Assembly: GCF_037911135.1 (NCBI RefSeq)
Contig: NZ_JBBLYU010000002.1
Span: forward strand, 517,747-581,746
DNA length: 64,000 bases
Origin: Phaeobacter sp. A36a-5a
GTDB taxonomy: Bacteria; Pseudomonadota; Alphaproteobacteria; Rhodobacterales; Rhodobacteraceae
Direction: 5' to 3'
In this document: positions 45,257-54,090 of the stretch, in pieces
How positions within the stretch are numbered: the stretch's first letter is position 1
How the letters are laid out: every line of letters begins with the position of its first letter
Notes under the pieces: generated by a model
Seen by the model: the letters and a program-made list of their open reading frames with translations, nothing else
Told to the model about the DNA's origin: nothing
Database searches by the model: none
Made by a program: the position numbers and the translations under genes

Positions 45257-46732
45257 CTAGCCTGCCTTTGCGCGGCAGGGGCGCAGGGCATCGGCCAGCA
45301 GCGCCAGACCCGGCTCGATCCGGCTGGATGGGATCGAGGAATAGCCCAGCCGGTAATAGTTCTGTTTGCGGTGTTCGGCGGCAAAGAAGGGCGCGCCGGG
45401 TTCGATCAGGACGCTTTTTTCAACCAGCGATCGGGCAACAACCGCAGTATCCACGTGATCCTCGGCCCGCATCCAGAGGGAAGAGCCGCCGTAGACGCCG
45501 ACCCCGGCGACGCTGAGCCCGTGATCGGTCACCGCCGTTTCGATCACGCAGCGGCGGTCATGCAGCACCTTGGCCATGCGGCGGATCTGGGCGTCGTAAT
45601 GGCCGAGCGACAGGAAATAGGCCACGGTGCGCTGCACATGGCCGGGCGGGTGGCGCAGCACATTGGCGCGCAGCGCGCGGGCCTGACGGATAAATGGCTC
45701 GGAGCCGACCAGATAGCCAAGGCGCAGCCCCGGAAAGAGCGATTTGGAGAAGCTGCCGACATAGACCACCCGGCCATCGGCGTCGAGCGACTTCAGCGCG
45801 GGGGAGGGCGCGCCGAGGAAGGACATTTCAAACTCATAATCGTCTTCGACAATCACCGCGTCGATCTCGCGGGCGCGTTCCAGCAGCTGCTTGCGCCGCG
45901 CCATCGGCATGGTGGCGGTTGTCGGGCTCTGGTGGCTGGGGGTGGTGAAGATGACATCGGTGTCATCTCGAATGGCATCCGGGGGCAGCCCGTCGTGATC
46001 CACCGGCAGGCAGTCGATCTGGCAGCCGCGATAGACCAGCTGATCGCGCAAGGTGTAATAGGTCGGATCCTCAAGCGCGGCCTTGCGGCCCGGTCCCAGC
46101 AGCAGCTGGGTCACCAGCCAGAGCGCGTTCTGGGCGCCAAGGGTGATCAGGATCTCCTCGGGCCGGGCAGAGATGCCGCGCCGGGGCAGGGTATGGCGGG
46201 CGATATATTCCACCAGAAGCGGGTCGTCCTGATCGAAATAGTCGTTGGTCAGGGCCGCAAAATCCTTTTGCCCCAGCGCGCGCAGGGCACAGAGCCGCCA
46301 GTTGGCGTGGTCAAACAGCGTGGCATCGGCCTGCCCGTAGATGAAGGGATAGCGGTAGTCGCGCCAGTTCTGCGGTTTGCGGGGCGTATCGCCGCCGCAG
46401 TAGTTGCCGACGATGGTGGAGGCCCAGTCGACCGTATCGGCCGATTTCTGCGAGGGCGCATAGCTGGGCGGCACCGGCGCGTTTTCAGAGACATAATAGC
46501 CCGACCGCCCTCTGGAGATCAGGTAATCATTGGCCAGCAGCTCTGTGTAGGCCAGCGTCACGGTGATGCGGCTGATGCCCAGATGCGCGGCGAGTTTGCG
46601 CGAGGACGGCAGTTTTTCCCCGACCCGCAGGCGGCCGGAGAGAATGCCCTCGGCAATCATTTCCTGGATCTGCGCCTGCAGGGTGCCTTGCGCGTCGGGG
46701 TTCAGAAAGAAGGTGTCGACAGAGATAGCCAT
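45257..46732 (-). CDS. tauR: MocR-type regulator of taurine utilisation
   Basis: A protein of 491 residues. The N-terminal GntR winged helix (GTLQAQIQEMIAEGILSGRL, KLPSSRKLAAHLGISRITVTLAY; about 16-63) is fused to an aminotransferase-fold domain (about 120-480) with VYVGSFSKSLFPGLRLGYLV holding the PLP lysine. It is the TauR member by position: tpa, tauR and xsc in that order, as in other Rhodobacteraceae. It would sense taurine or an aldimine and activate tpa and xsc. The start overlaps no gene; two boxes lie 14 bp upstream. Confidence 0.88.
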   Translation of the reverse strand: MAISVDTFFLNPDAQGTLQAQIQEMIAEGILSGRLRVGEKLPSSRKLAAHLGISRITVTLAYTELLANDYLISRGRSGYYVSENAPVPPSYAPSQKSADTVDWASTIVGNYCGGDTPRKPQNWRDYRYPFIYGQADATLFDHANWRLCALRALGQKDFAALTNDYFDQDDPLLVEYIARHTLPRRGISARPEEILITLGAQNALWLVTQLLLGPGRKAALEDPTYYTLRDQLVYRGCQIDCLPVDHDGLPPDAIRDDTDVIFTTPSHQSPTTATMPMARRKQLLERAREIDAVIVEDDYEFEMSFLGAPSPALKSLDADGRVVYVGSFSKSLFPGLRLGYLVGSEPFIRQARALRANVLRHPPGHVQRTVAYFLSLGHYDAQIRRMAKVLHDRRCVIETAVTDHGLSVAGVGVYGGSSLWMRAEDHVDTAVVARSLVEKSVLIEPGAPFFAAEHRKQNYYRLGYSSIPSSRIEPGLALLADALRPCRAKAG

Positions 46733-46745
46733 GAATCACTGTAGG

Positions 46746-46777
46746 CTGGACATAAATGGGGTGCAATCTGGACTTAC
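46746..46777 (+). promoter_or_regulatory. Pair of TauR-box-like direct repeats beside tauR
   Basis: CTGGACATAA (46746-46755) and CTGGACTTAC (46768-46777) start 22 bp apart on the plus strand, just upstream of the tauR start. Being close to its core promoter, they suggest autoregulation. Confidence 0.65.
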
Positions 46778-46892
46778 GTGTTTTTTGCACGCTTGCGGAG
46801 GAAAACCCAGCCGCCGCGTCAGGCCCGTGATGCCGCATCTTGCCCGTGATGATGGTCATGGTGAGAAAGCGGATCTTCCGTACCGGGCCGGG

Positions 46893-47474
46893 TTACCTGT
46901 CTGACAGATGTTGCAGGTGGGCGCGGATCGTGGGCCATTCGGCGGCGGTGATGGAATAGACGGCGGTGTCGCGCAGGGTGCCATTGGCCAGTATCATATG
47001 CGCCCGAAGGATCCCGTCGAGCTGCGCGCCGAGCCGTTCGATGGCGGCCCGGCTCTGGCGGTTGAGACGATGGGTGCGGAACTCCACTGCGATGGCCCCG
47101 AGCGTTTCAAACGCATGGGTGAGCAGCAGCCGTTTGCATTCGGTGTTGATCCCGCTGCGCTGCACCGATCTGCGATACCAGGTGGAGCCGATTTCCAGCC
47201 TGCGGTTGGCGGCGTCGATGTTCATATAGGTGGTCATGCCGACCGCGCGACCTGTCTGATCCAGCACGGCGAAGGGGGCCATTTTGCCGCTCTGTTGCAG
47301 GGCAAGGCGACGGCTGATTTCGGCTCCGATATCCTGCGGTGCGGGCACTGTCGTGTACCACAGCCGGTGCAGGTCACCGTCGGCGGCGGCTTCTGCCAGA
47401 TCGCTGGCGTGATCGGGCAGAAGCGGGGTGAGGTTGACGGTCTTGCCCGTCAGCGGCAGGGGAGACGCCCACAT
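46893..47474 (-). CDS. GNAT family N-acetyltransferase (RimJ/RimL-like)
   Basis: A protein of 193 residues. GMTTYMNIDAANRRLEIGSTWYRRSVQRSGINTECKRLLLTHAFE (about 78-122) and VEFRTHRLNRQSRAAIERLGAQLDG (about 130-154) are the RimJ-type GNAT signature. It interrupts the usual tpa-tauR arrangement and has no obvious taurine role. The frame remains open upstream of the ATG, but family similarity begins near KTVNLTPLLPDHA. Confidence 0.83.
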   Translation of the reverse strand: MWASPLPLTGKTVNLTPLLPDHASDLAEAAADGDLHRLWYTTVPAPQDIGAEISRRLALQQSGKMAPFAVLDQTGRAVGMTTYMNIDAANRRLEIGSTWYRRSVQRSGINTECKRLLLTHAFETLGAIAVEFRTHRLNRQSRAAIERLGAQLDGILRAHMILANGTLRDTAVYSITAAEWPTIRAHLQHLSDR

Positions 47475-47518
47475 GGTTGCGCACCTTTGATCTGAAACAT
47501 CCGACCCAGAGATGCAGA

Positions 47519-47548
47519 AAAGGTGGCCCTGTGGTAAGGGCCACCTTT
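47519..47548 (-). terminator. Terminator after tpa
   Basis: The perfect 12-base arms aaggtggccct-type / agggccacctt enclose a six-base loop, and the minus strand continues with TTTTCTGC. Confidence 0.75.
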
Positions 47549-47616
47549 GGATTTTTCGATCAGGCCAGATTGGACCGGTCTGCCAGGCCTGACTTATCAG
47601 GCCTGATGGGGGGTGA

Positions 47617-49014
47617 TCAGCCAAACACCTTGGTCAGGGCCACATCCACCGCGTCGGTGATCTTGTCCACGTCTTCCGGCGTGACGATCAGCGCGGGGCT
47701 GAAGCACAGGGTGTTGTTCTTGCCCGGAATGGAGCGGTTGGTCACACCGATGATGACGTTCTGATTGCCACATTCAGCCACAACCGCCTGCGCCAGTTTC
47801 TCGTCCACCGGTTCCTTGGTCTCGCGGTCAGCGACCAGTTCGGCGCCGAGGAACAGACCCTTGCCGCGGACATCGCCGATGACCTGATGTTTCTCCATCA
47901 GCGCCTCGAGGTTGGCCTTCATCCGCGCGCCCATGGCGGTGCAATTGTCGAGCAGGTTCTCGTCCTCGATGATCTGCATATTGACCAGCGCGGCCGCAGG
48001 GCCGGCGGTGCAGCCGCCAAAGGTGGAGATATCGCGGAAGTAGTTCATCGGATCACTGGCGTCATCCTTGAACATGTTGAAGACCTCCTCGGTGGTGACA
48101 AGGCAGGCAATCGCGGCATAGCCGGAGGCCACACCTTTGGCCATGGTCACGAAATCAGGCTGGATGCCGTAGTGCTGATAGCCGAACCAGGTGCCGGTGC
48201 GGCCAACGCCACAGACCACTTCGTCGATGTGCAAGAGGATGTCGTACTGTTTGCAGATCTCCTGCACGCGCGGCCAGTAGCCTTCGGGCGCCTCAATGAC
48301 GCCGCCGCCTGCGGTCACCGGTTCAAGGCAGAGCGCGCCGACGGTGTCGGGGCCTTCGCGCAGGATGACCTCTTCGATCAGGTTGGCGGCGGCAATGCCG
48401 AACTCCTTGCCGGAGAGATGCTCCAGACCGAGCTCGTGCTTGCGGTACTCCATGCAGTGGGGAACCTTCACGAAATCGGGCGCGAAGGGGCCGTATTGCA
48501 TATTGCGCTCTTCCTGACCGCCTGCGGACATCGTCGCGAGGGTCGAGCCGTGGTAGTCGCGGTCGCGGTAGAGGATCTTGGTTTTCTTGCCGCCGTATTT
48601 CTTGTGCGCGATCTGGCGCACCATCTTGAAGGCTTTCTCATTCGCCTCGGAGCCGGAGTTGTTGTAATAAACCCGGCTCATCCCCGGCATTTTCGAGATC
48701 AGCTTCTCGGCGAACAGTGCACCGGGGATGGACCCTGCCGACTGGGCAAAATAGCAGAGTTTCATCAGCTGATCGTAGACCGCCTTGGCGATCTCCTCGC
48801 GGCCATAGCCGACGTTGACGGTCCAGACACCGCCAGAGACGGCATCGAGCCATTCCTTGCCGTTCTGGTCCCAGACCCGCATACCCTTGCCCTCGACGAT
48901 GATGCGGGGGTCGTTTTCCTCAAACGGTTTGTGCTGGATCAGGTGATGCCAGACGTTGGCCTTGTCGGCGGCGATGACCCGGCTCAGGTCGTTTTCATTG
49001 AACGTGCCATCCAT
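47617..49014 (-). CDS. tpa: Taurine--pyruvate aminotransferase
   Basis: A protein of 465 residues, class III PLP aminotransferase. VWHHLIQHKPFEENDPRIIVEGKGMRVWD near the N-terminus, YYNNSGSEANEKAFKM (about 116-131), DRDYHGSTLATMS, LHIDEVVCGVGRTGTWFGYQHYGIQPDFVTMAKGVASGY (PLP Lys about 286) match Tpa rather than general omega-transaminases. It transfers the amino group of taurine to pyruvate, giving sulfoacetaldehyde and alanine. No alanine dehydrogenase or tauABC importer is in the window. Two TauR-box-like repeats lie 98 bp upstream. Confidence 0.92.
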   Translation of the reverse strand: MDGTFNENDLSRVIAADKANVWHHLIQHKPFEENDPRIIVEGKGMRVWDQNGKEWLDAVSGGVWTVNVGYGREEIAKAVYDQLMKLCYFAQSAGSIPGALFAEKLISKMPGMSRVYYNNSGSEANEKAFKMVRQIAHKKYGGKKTKILYRDRDYHGSTLATMSAGGQEERNMQYGPFAPDFVKVPHCMEYRKHELGLEHLSGKEFGIAAANLIEEVILREGPDTVGALCLEPVTAGGGVIEAPEGYWPRVQEICKQYDILLHIDEVVCGVGRTGTWFGYQHYGIQPDFVTMAKGVASGYAAIACLVTTEEVFNMFKDDASDPMNYFRDISTFGGCTAGPAAALVNMQIIEDENLLDNCTAMGARMKANLEALMEKHQVIGDVRGKGLFLGAELVADRETKEPVDEKLAQAVVAECGNQNVIIGVTNRSIPGKNNTLCFSPALIVTPEDVDKITDAVDVALTKVFG

Positions 49015-49111
49015 GACATGCCCTTTCCAAGTTGTTCGAAAATGCGATCCGCCACCGGTCGGCTGGCCAGACTCGCCCTGTCACTACGAAACGCTATAAT
49101 TACGTTTTGCT

Positions 49112-49144
49112 CTAGGTCCAGTTGTCGGCGCAATTTAGCTCCAG
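49112..49144 (-). promoter_or_regulatory. Pair of TauR-box-like direct repeats upstream of tpa
   Basis: On the minus strand CTGGAGCTAA (49144-49135) and CTGGACCTAG (49121-49112) start 23 bp apart, each with one mismatch to CTGGACYTAA. The AT-rich sequence CGTAATTATAGCG just downstream could be the tpa -10 region. They also lie upstream of the divergent BKACE gene. Confidence 0.65.
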
Positions 49145-49255
49145 ACGCGGAGCTGGCGGATGAGTTCTGTAAAAAACATATGTTCTGGAATTGCCGGATT
49201 GAGAACGTGTGTTGTTATGCGCCAGATCGGTGCAGGACACAGGCGGAGCGACGCG

Positions 49256-50062
49256 TTGACGACATATCATCTGATGGTGGCCCCCAATGGGGCACGGCGG
49301 CAGCAGGCGGATCATGCAGCGCTGCCACTGCGTACGGCGGAGATTGCCGCGACGGCGGCGGCCTGTCAGCGCGCCGGGGCGGATGCGCTGCATCTGCATG
49401 TGCGCGACCGGGACGGGGGGCATTCGCTGGATGCCGCGCGCTACCGGGAGGCGATGGCGGCGGTGGCCGAGGCCGCGCCGGGCATGGCGATCCAGATTAC
49501 CACCGAGAGTGCCGGGATTTTTGACGTGGCCGATCAGCTGGCCTGTCTGGAGACGCTGCGCCCGGCGGCGGCCTCGATCTCGGTGCGGGAGCTGGCACGC
49601 GATGCGGATCTGGCGGCGCGGGCCTATGCGATCTGCGCCGAGGCCGGGACACAGGTGCAGCATATCCTATACGGTGCCGACTGCATTGCGGAGTTGCGCC
49701 GGGCCTATGAGCGCGGGGATGTTCCGGCGCAAATGCGGTCCGCGATCTTTGTGCTTGGCCAATACGCGCCGCCGCGTCTGGCCCATCCGTCGGAGCTGCG
49801 TCCGTTTCTGGCGGCAACTGCGGATCTGGATCTGGACTGGGGACTCTGCGCTTTTGGCCATAGGGAACATGATTGCCTGCTGGCGGGGCTTGAGGCCGGG
49901 GGGCGGCTGCGGATCGGGTTTGAAAACAATACCCAGGCTGCGGACGGTTCGGAGTATTCTGACAACGCGGCCTCTGTCGCGGCTTTTGTCGAACGTGCCG
50001 GTGCGGCGGGGCATCTGCCTTGTGCGCGCTCTGTTTTCAATGATCAAGGAGCTCAGCCATGA
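49256..50062 (+). CDS. BKACE-family protein (DUF849, beta-keto acid cleavage enzyme)
   Basis: A protein of 268 residues from the TTG start, which has CGGAG seven bases upstream. TTYHLMVAPNGARR at the N-terminus, LPLRTAEIAATAAACQRAGADALHLHVRD (metal-binding HLHVRD, about 41-46) and IGFENNTQA (about 221-229) are the BKACE signature. The family condenses a beta-keto acid with acetyl-CoA to give acetoacetate and an acyl-CoA. The stop overlaps the aminotransferase (ATGA), suggesting a pathway that makes a beta-keto acid by transamination. An ATG 39 bases upstream is less likely. Confidence 0.85.
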   Translation: MTTYHLMVAPNGARRQQADHAALPLRTAEIAATAAACQRAGADALHLHVRDRDGGHSLDAARYREAMAAVAEAAPGMAIQITTESAGIFDVADQLACLETLRPAAASISVRELARDADLAARAYAICAEAGTQVQHILYGADCIAELRRAYERGDVPAQMRSAIFVLGQYAPPRLAHPSELRPFLAATADLDLDWGLCAFGHREHDCLLAGLEAGGRLRIGFENNTQAADGSEYSDNAASVAAFVERAGAAGHLPCARSVFNDQGAQP

Positions 50063-51402
50063 GCCATGTTTTTCCGCGCCACACCAAGGCCAATCTGCCC
50101 ACTGCCGTTGGGGGCGATGGCTGTTATCTGATTGATGCCAATGGCAAACGCTATTTCGATGGCTCCGGCGGCGCGGCGGTGTCCTGTCTGGGGCATTCCG
50201 ATGCCGAGGTGATTTCAGCCGTGCAGGCGCAGGTGGGCCAGCTGGCCTTTGCCCATACCGGGTTCATGACCTCGGAACCGGCCGAGGCGCTGGCGGATCT
50301 GTTGATTTCACAGGCGCCGGGGGATCTGGACCGGGTCTATTTCGTCTCTGGCGGATCCGAGGCGACCGAGGCCGCGATCAAGCTGGCGCGGCAGTATCAT
50401 CTGGAGCGCGGCGACAGCGCGCGGCGTCACGTGATCGCGCGCAGGCAGAGCTATCACGGCAACACGCTGGGGGCGCTGGCGGCGGGCGGCAATGAATGGC
50501 GACGCCAGCAGTTTGCGCCGCTGCTGATTGATATTTCGCATATCGCGCCCTGCTATGAATATGTCGATCGGGGCGACGGCGAGCGCAGCTATGACTATGG
50601 CCAGCGTGTCGCCAATGAGCTGGAGGCGGAGATCCTGCGGCTTGGGCCCGAGACGGTCATGGCCTTCATGGCGGAGCCTGTGGTGGGGGCGACATCCGGC
50701 GCGGTGCCTGCGGTTGAGGGCTATTTCAAGCGTATCCGCGAAATCTGCGACCAATATGGCGTGTTGCTCATTCTGGATGAGGTGATGTGCGGGATGGGGC
50801 GCACTGGGCATCTGTTTGCCTGCGAGGCGGATGGTGTCGCGCCCGATATCCTCTGTATCGCCAAGGGGCTGGGCGCTGGCTATCAGCCGATTGGCGCGAT
50901 GCTGTGCAGCCGCCGGATCTATGACGCCATTGAGGGCGGCAGCGGGTTTTTCCAGCACGGCCACACCTATATCGGGCACCCGGTGGCAACGGCGGCGGGG
51001 CTGGCAGTGGTGCGGGCGCTGCTGGATCGCGGGCTGGTGCAGCGCAGCGCCGAGATGGGCGAGACATTGCATGGCGCATTGGTCGAGGCCTTTGGCCAGC
51101 ATCCTCATGTTGGCGATCTGCGCGGGCGCGGGTTGTTCCGCGGGATCGAGCTGGTGGCCGACCGGGAGAGCAAGACGCCCTTTGATCCCGGCCTCGGTCT
51201 TGCGGGCAAGCTGAAGAAGGCCGCGTTCGAGGCCGGGCTGATCTGCTATCCGATGGCGGGCACGCGGGATGGGCGCAACGGCGATCATATCCTGCTCGCG
51301 CCGCCCTTCATCCTGACGCAGGATCAGATCGGCGAGATCACTGTCAAGCTGAAGATTGCGCTGGCGCAGGTTCTGCCTGCTTCGGGCTCTGGAACCGGGT
51401 GA
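50059..51402 (+). CDS. Class III PLP-dependent aminotransferase
   Basis: A protein of 447 residues. KRYFDGSGGAAVSCLGH, YFVSGGSEATEAAIKLARQYH (about 94-114), RQSYHGNTLGALAAGG (about 132-147), LILDEVMCGMGRTGHLFACE (about 236-255) and ILCIAKGLGAGYQPIGAML (PLP Lys about 272) are the class III signature. The likely donor is an omega- or beta-amino acid. Coupling to BKACE suggests it makes the keto acid that BKACE cleaves. It is 20-25 percent longer in context similarity to Tpa than to ornithine enzymes; the substrate is unassigned. Confidence 0.85.
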   Translation: MSHVFPRHTKANLPTAVGGDGCYLIDANGKRYFDGSGGAAVSCLGHSDAEVISAVQAQVGQLAFAHTGFMTSEPAEALADLLISQAPGDLDRVYFVSGGSEATEAAIKLARQYHLERGDSARRHVIARRQSYHGNTLGALAAGGNEWRRQQFAPLLIDISHIAPCYEYVDRGDGERSYDYGQRVANELEAEILRLGPETVMAFMAEPVVGATSGAVPAVEGYFKRIREICDQYGVLLILDEVMCGMGRTGHLFACEADGVAPDILCIAKGLGAGYQPIGAMLCSRRIYDAIEGGSGFFQHGHTYIGHPVATAAGLAVVRALLDRGLVQRSAEMGETLHGALVEAFGQHPHVGDLRGRGLFRGIELVADRESKTPFDPGLGLAGKLKKAAFEAGLICYPMAGTRDGRNGDHILLAPPFILTQDQIGEITVKLKIALAQVLPASGSGTG

Positions 51403-51593
51403 GATCGCGGGCGACTCGGGCGTTTGGCGATCACGTTGGTGGGCCGTAGCCGGATTGTGCAGGTTTTGATCGGCGGACTGGCAGGTTTTGAGATCATTCC
51501 GTGAAAAGAATGATGTGCTCACGCAGTATATGAGTGATGTTTCTTCATATCTTCTTGGTAGTATCTCTGCATAACTCCAAGAGGACCGATCAA

Positions 51594-53063
51594 ATGACCA
51601 CAGATATCGCCCCTGCCAACCTTCTTGATCGCTTTCGCGCATCACTTGCCGGGGCGGATTGTCTGGAGCGCCTGCGTGCGGGTGTCATTGGTGAAGGGGC
51701 CGAGCTGCCGGGGCCAAATGGGCCGGTCAAGATGATCTACGCCGATTATGTCGCCTCTGGCCGCGCCCTGCGGCAGGTTGAGGACTTCGTTCTGGCGGAG
51801 GTGCTGCCGTTTTATGCCAACAGTCACACCGAGGCGTCTTATTGCGGCAGCTTCATGACCCGGCTGCGTGGCGCGGCACGGCAGACGATTGCGCGGATCT
51901 GCGGCGCCGATGATCGCTTTGCCACGGTGTTTACCGGATCGGGTGCAACGGCGGGTCTGAACCGGCTGGTGCATCTGCTGGGGGTGTCCGGCGCGGTGGC
52001 GGCGGGGCAGCGGCCGCTGGTGATCCTTGGCCCTTATGAGCATCACTCAAACATCCTGCCCTGGCGCGAAAGCGGCGCCGAGGTGGTGGAGATTGCCGAA
52101 GCGGCCGAGGGTGGGCCGGACATGGCGGAGCTGGAGGCGGTCTTGCAGGGGGCGGCAGGCGGCGACCGCCTGATCGTGGGGGCGTTTTCAGCGGCCTCCA
52201 ACGTGACGGGGATTGTCACCGACACCGATGCGGTCAGCCGGTTGCTGCGCCGGTACGGCGCGCGGGTGGTCTGGGATTATGCGGGCGGTGGCCCCTATCT
52301 GCCGATGGATATGGCGGCGGGCACCGATGCCGAGAAGGATGCGATTGTATTTTCCGCCCATAAATTCCTGGGCGGGCCGGGGGCATCCGGCGTGATGATC
52401 CTGCGCAAGGCGGCAGTGGCCAGCACACGCCCGACGCTGCCCGGTGGCGGCACGGTGAAATTCGTCTCGCCCTGGCAGCATGACTACGCCGAGGATCTTG
52501 CCGCCCGAGAAGAGGCCGGCACGCCCAATGTGGTGGGCGATATCCGCGTCGCGCTCTGCCTGCTGGTCAAGGAGGCGATGGGTCAGGCGTTTATGGACCG
52601 GCGGCAGGAAGAGCTGCGCCAGCGGGCGCTGGCGGCCTGGCAGGGTCTGCCCAATCTGCAAATCCTTGGCAATCCGAACGCCAAGCAGAAGCTGCCGATC
52701 TTTTCGTTTCAGGTGCAGGACCCCGAGACCGGCGCGCCGATCCACCAGCAGCTGTTCACCCGGATGCTGTCGGATCACTATGGCGTTCAGGCCCGCGGCG
52801 GCTGCGCCTGTGCCGGACCTTACGCGCATCGGCTGCTGAACATCGGGCAGGTGCAGTCCCGCGCCATGCGGGCGGCCATTCTGGGTGGCAAGGAGATCGA
52901 GAAGCCGGGTTGGACGCGGCTCAACTTCTCCGCCACGCTGAGCGATGAGAAAGCCGATGCGATCATCCATGCGGTGCGGGACCTGGCGCAGGATCCGCAA
53001 CGGTTCTGCGAGGGCTATAACGTCGATGTCTCTACCGCGCGCTTTGCGCCGAAGGTGGCATAA
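51594..53063 (+). CDS. Class V aminotransferase-fold PLP enzyme (cysteine desulfurase-like)
   Basis: A protein of 489 residues. IYADYVASGRALRQVEDFV, SHTEASYCGSFMTRLRGAARQTIARICGADDRFATVFTGSGATAGLNRL and GPYEHHSNILPWRESGAEVVEI (about 142-163) are SufS-like, as is AHKFLGGPGASGVMIL, which holds the PLP Lys (about 255). A CACAGPYAH motif occurs near 402. The region before the fold is longer than in SufS. It overlaps the amidotransferase by TAATG. GAGGA precedes the ATG. Physiological substrate unknown. Confidence 0.85.
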   Translation: MTTDIAPANLLDRFRASLAGADCLERLRAGVIGEGAELPGPNGPVKMIYADYVASGRALRQVEDFVLAEVLPFYANSHTEASYCGSFMTRLRGAARQTIARICGADDRFATVFTGSGATAGLNRLVHLLGVSGAVAAGQRPLVILGPYEHHSNILPWRESGAEVVEIAEAAEGGPDMAELEAVLQGAAGGDRLIVGAFSAASNVTGIVTDTDAVSRLLRRYGARVVWDYAGGGPYLPMDMAAGTDAEKDAIVFSAHKFLGGPGASGVMILRKAAVASTRPTLPGGGTVKFVSPWQHDYAEDLAAREEAGTPNVVGDIRVALCLLVKEAMGQAFMDRRQEELRQRALAAWQGLPNLQILGNPNAKQKLPIFSFQVQDPETGAPIHQQLFTRMLSDHYGVQARGGCACAGPYAHRLLNIGQVQSRAMRAAILGGKEIEKPGWTRLNFSATLSDEKADAIIHAVRDLAQDPQRFCEGYNVDVSTARFAPKVA

Positions 53064-53842
53064 TGTGCCGTCTGCTCGCCTGGAACGGGGCCCCGCGCTA
53101 TCTTGAGGATCTGGTCTTCGTACCGGAACATTCGCTGGTGCATCAGTGCCGTAACGCGCTGATCTGCAAGACGCCGATCAATGCTGATGGGTTTGGTATG
53201 GCCTGGTATTCGGACCGGCCCGAACCCTGTCTGTACAAGGATACCCATCCGGCCTGGTCCGATCCAAATCTGGCGCAGATTTCGCGCCACACCAAGACCG
53301 GGCTGTTTCTGGCGCATGTGCGCGCCTCGACCGGGACGGCGACCTCGCGCAACAACTGCCATCCGTTTGCCAGTGGCAAATGGAGCTTCATGCACAATGG
53401 TCAGGCCGGCGGGCATATGATGTTCCGCAAGCGGCTGGACACGATGATCCCGGATGCTTTCTACGATCACCGTCTGGGCGGCACCGAGAGTGAGGCGATT
53501 TTCCTGATCGCGCTTGGGCTTGGCCTTGATGAGGATCCGATTGGCGCGGTGGCGGCGGCGGTACAGCAGGTCGAAGCGGTGTCGCGCGATCATGGCACCA
53601 CGCCGCATATGCGGTTTGGCGCCTGCTGGTCCGATGGCACCCGGCTTTTTGCGGCGCGCTATGCCTCTGATCAATACGCACCGAGCCTCTATTACCGGAT
53701 CTACGATGAGGGGGTGATTGTCACCTCCGAGCCGCTGGACAGCGACACCCGGAACTGGATCGAGGTGCAGCCGAACCGTGCGCTGGTCGTCGAAGGGGGG
53801 CGGGTTGTCGAGCTGCCGTTCACGGCGGCGCTGGCGGCGTAG
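53063..53842 (+). CDS. Class II glutamine amidotransferase (EgtC/YafJ-like)
   Basis: A protein of 259 residues. MCRLLAWNG gives the nucleophilic Cys 2 after Met removal; NADGFGMAWYS (about 41-51), FLAHVRASTGT (about 82-92), NNCHPFASGKWSFMHNGQAGG and GGTESEAIFLIAL (about 139-151) are the glutaminase-type class II site. It has a class II hydrolase domain without any synthetase domain. EgtC uses such a domain to hydrolyse a gamma-glutamyl amide; the substrate here is unknown. It starts one base inside the class V stop. Confidence 0.85.
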   Translation: MCRLLAWNGAPRYLEDLVFVPEHSLVHQCRNALICKTPINADGFGMAWYSDRPEPCLYKDTHPAWSDPNLAQISRHTKTGLFLAHVRASTGTATSRNNCHPFASGKWSFMHNGQAGGHMMFRKRLDTMIPDAFYDHRLGGTESEAIFLIALGLGLDEDPIGAVAAAVQQVEAVSRDHGTTPHMRFGACWSDGTRLFAARYASDQYAPSLYYRIYDEGVIVTSEPLDSDTRNWIEVQPNRALVVEGGRVVELPFTAALAA

Positions 53843-53854
53843 CCATCCGGGCGG

Positions 53855-53874
53855 GTCAGAGCGGGGGCTCTGAC
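53855..53874 (+). terminator. Hairpin after the amidotransferase gene
   Basis: The perfect eight-base arms gtcagagc / gctctgac enclose GGGG. There is no T run, so it may be weak. The rest of the 248-bp gap to pxpB has no gene. Confidence 0.45.
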
Positions 53875-54090
53875 GGGTCTCAGATCTTGCCTGTAGCTGA
53901 GCCTTTGACCGGGCTATTGACTGGCCCCTAAACTGGGCCTCTGCCCGCCCTCCGATATATCAGGGGGATCGCGGGAAGAGGCCGGTTGACTATCCCTACG
54001 ATGCAGCGCAACCCTGTGGCGAAAATGGACGGGGATAGCTGAGCCGCCCGGCAGGGGTGGTCCGGCGCCCGGACCTGTGTCGGAGGAACC

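Noticed and set aside
47887..49524. A 545-codon plus-strand frame spanning tpa and the BKACE start
   Set aside because: It runs antisense through Tpa motifs and then out of frame with BKACE; no ribosome site or family similarity.
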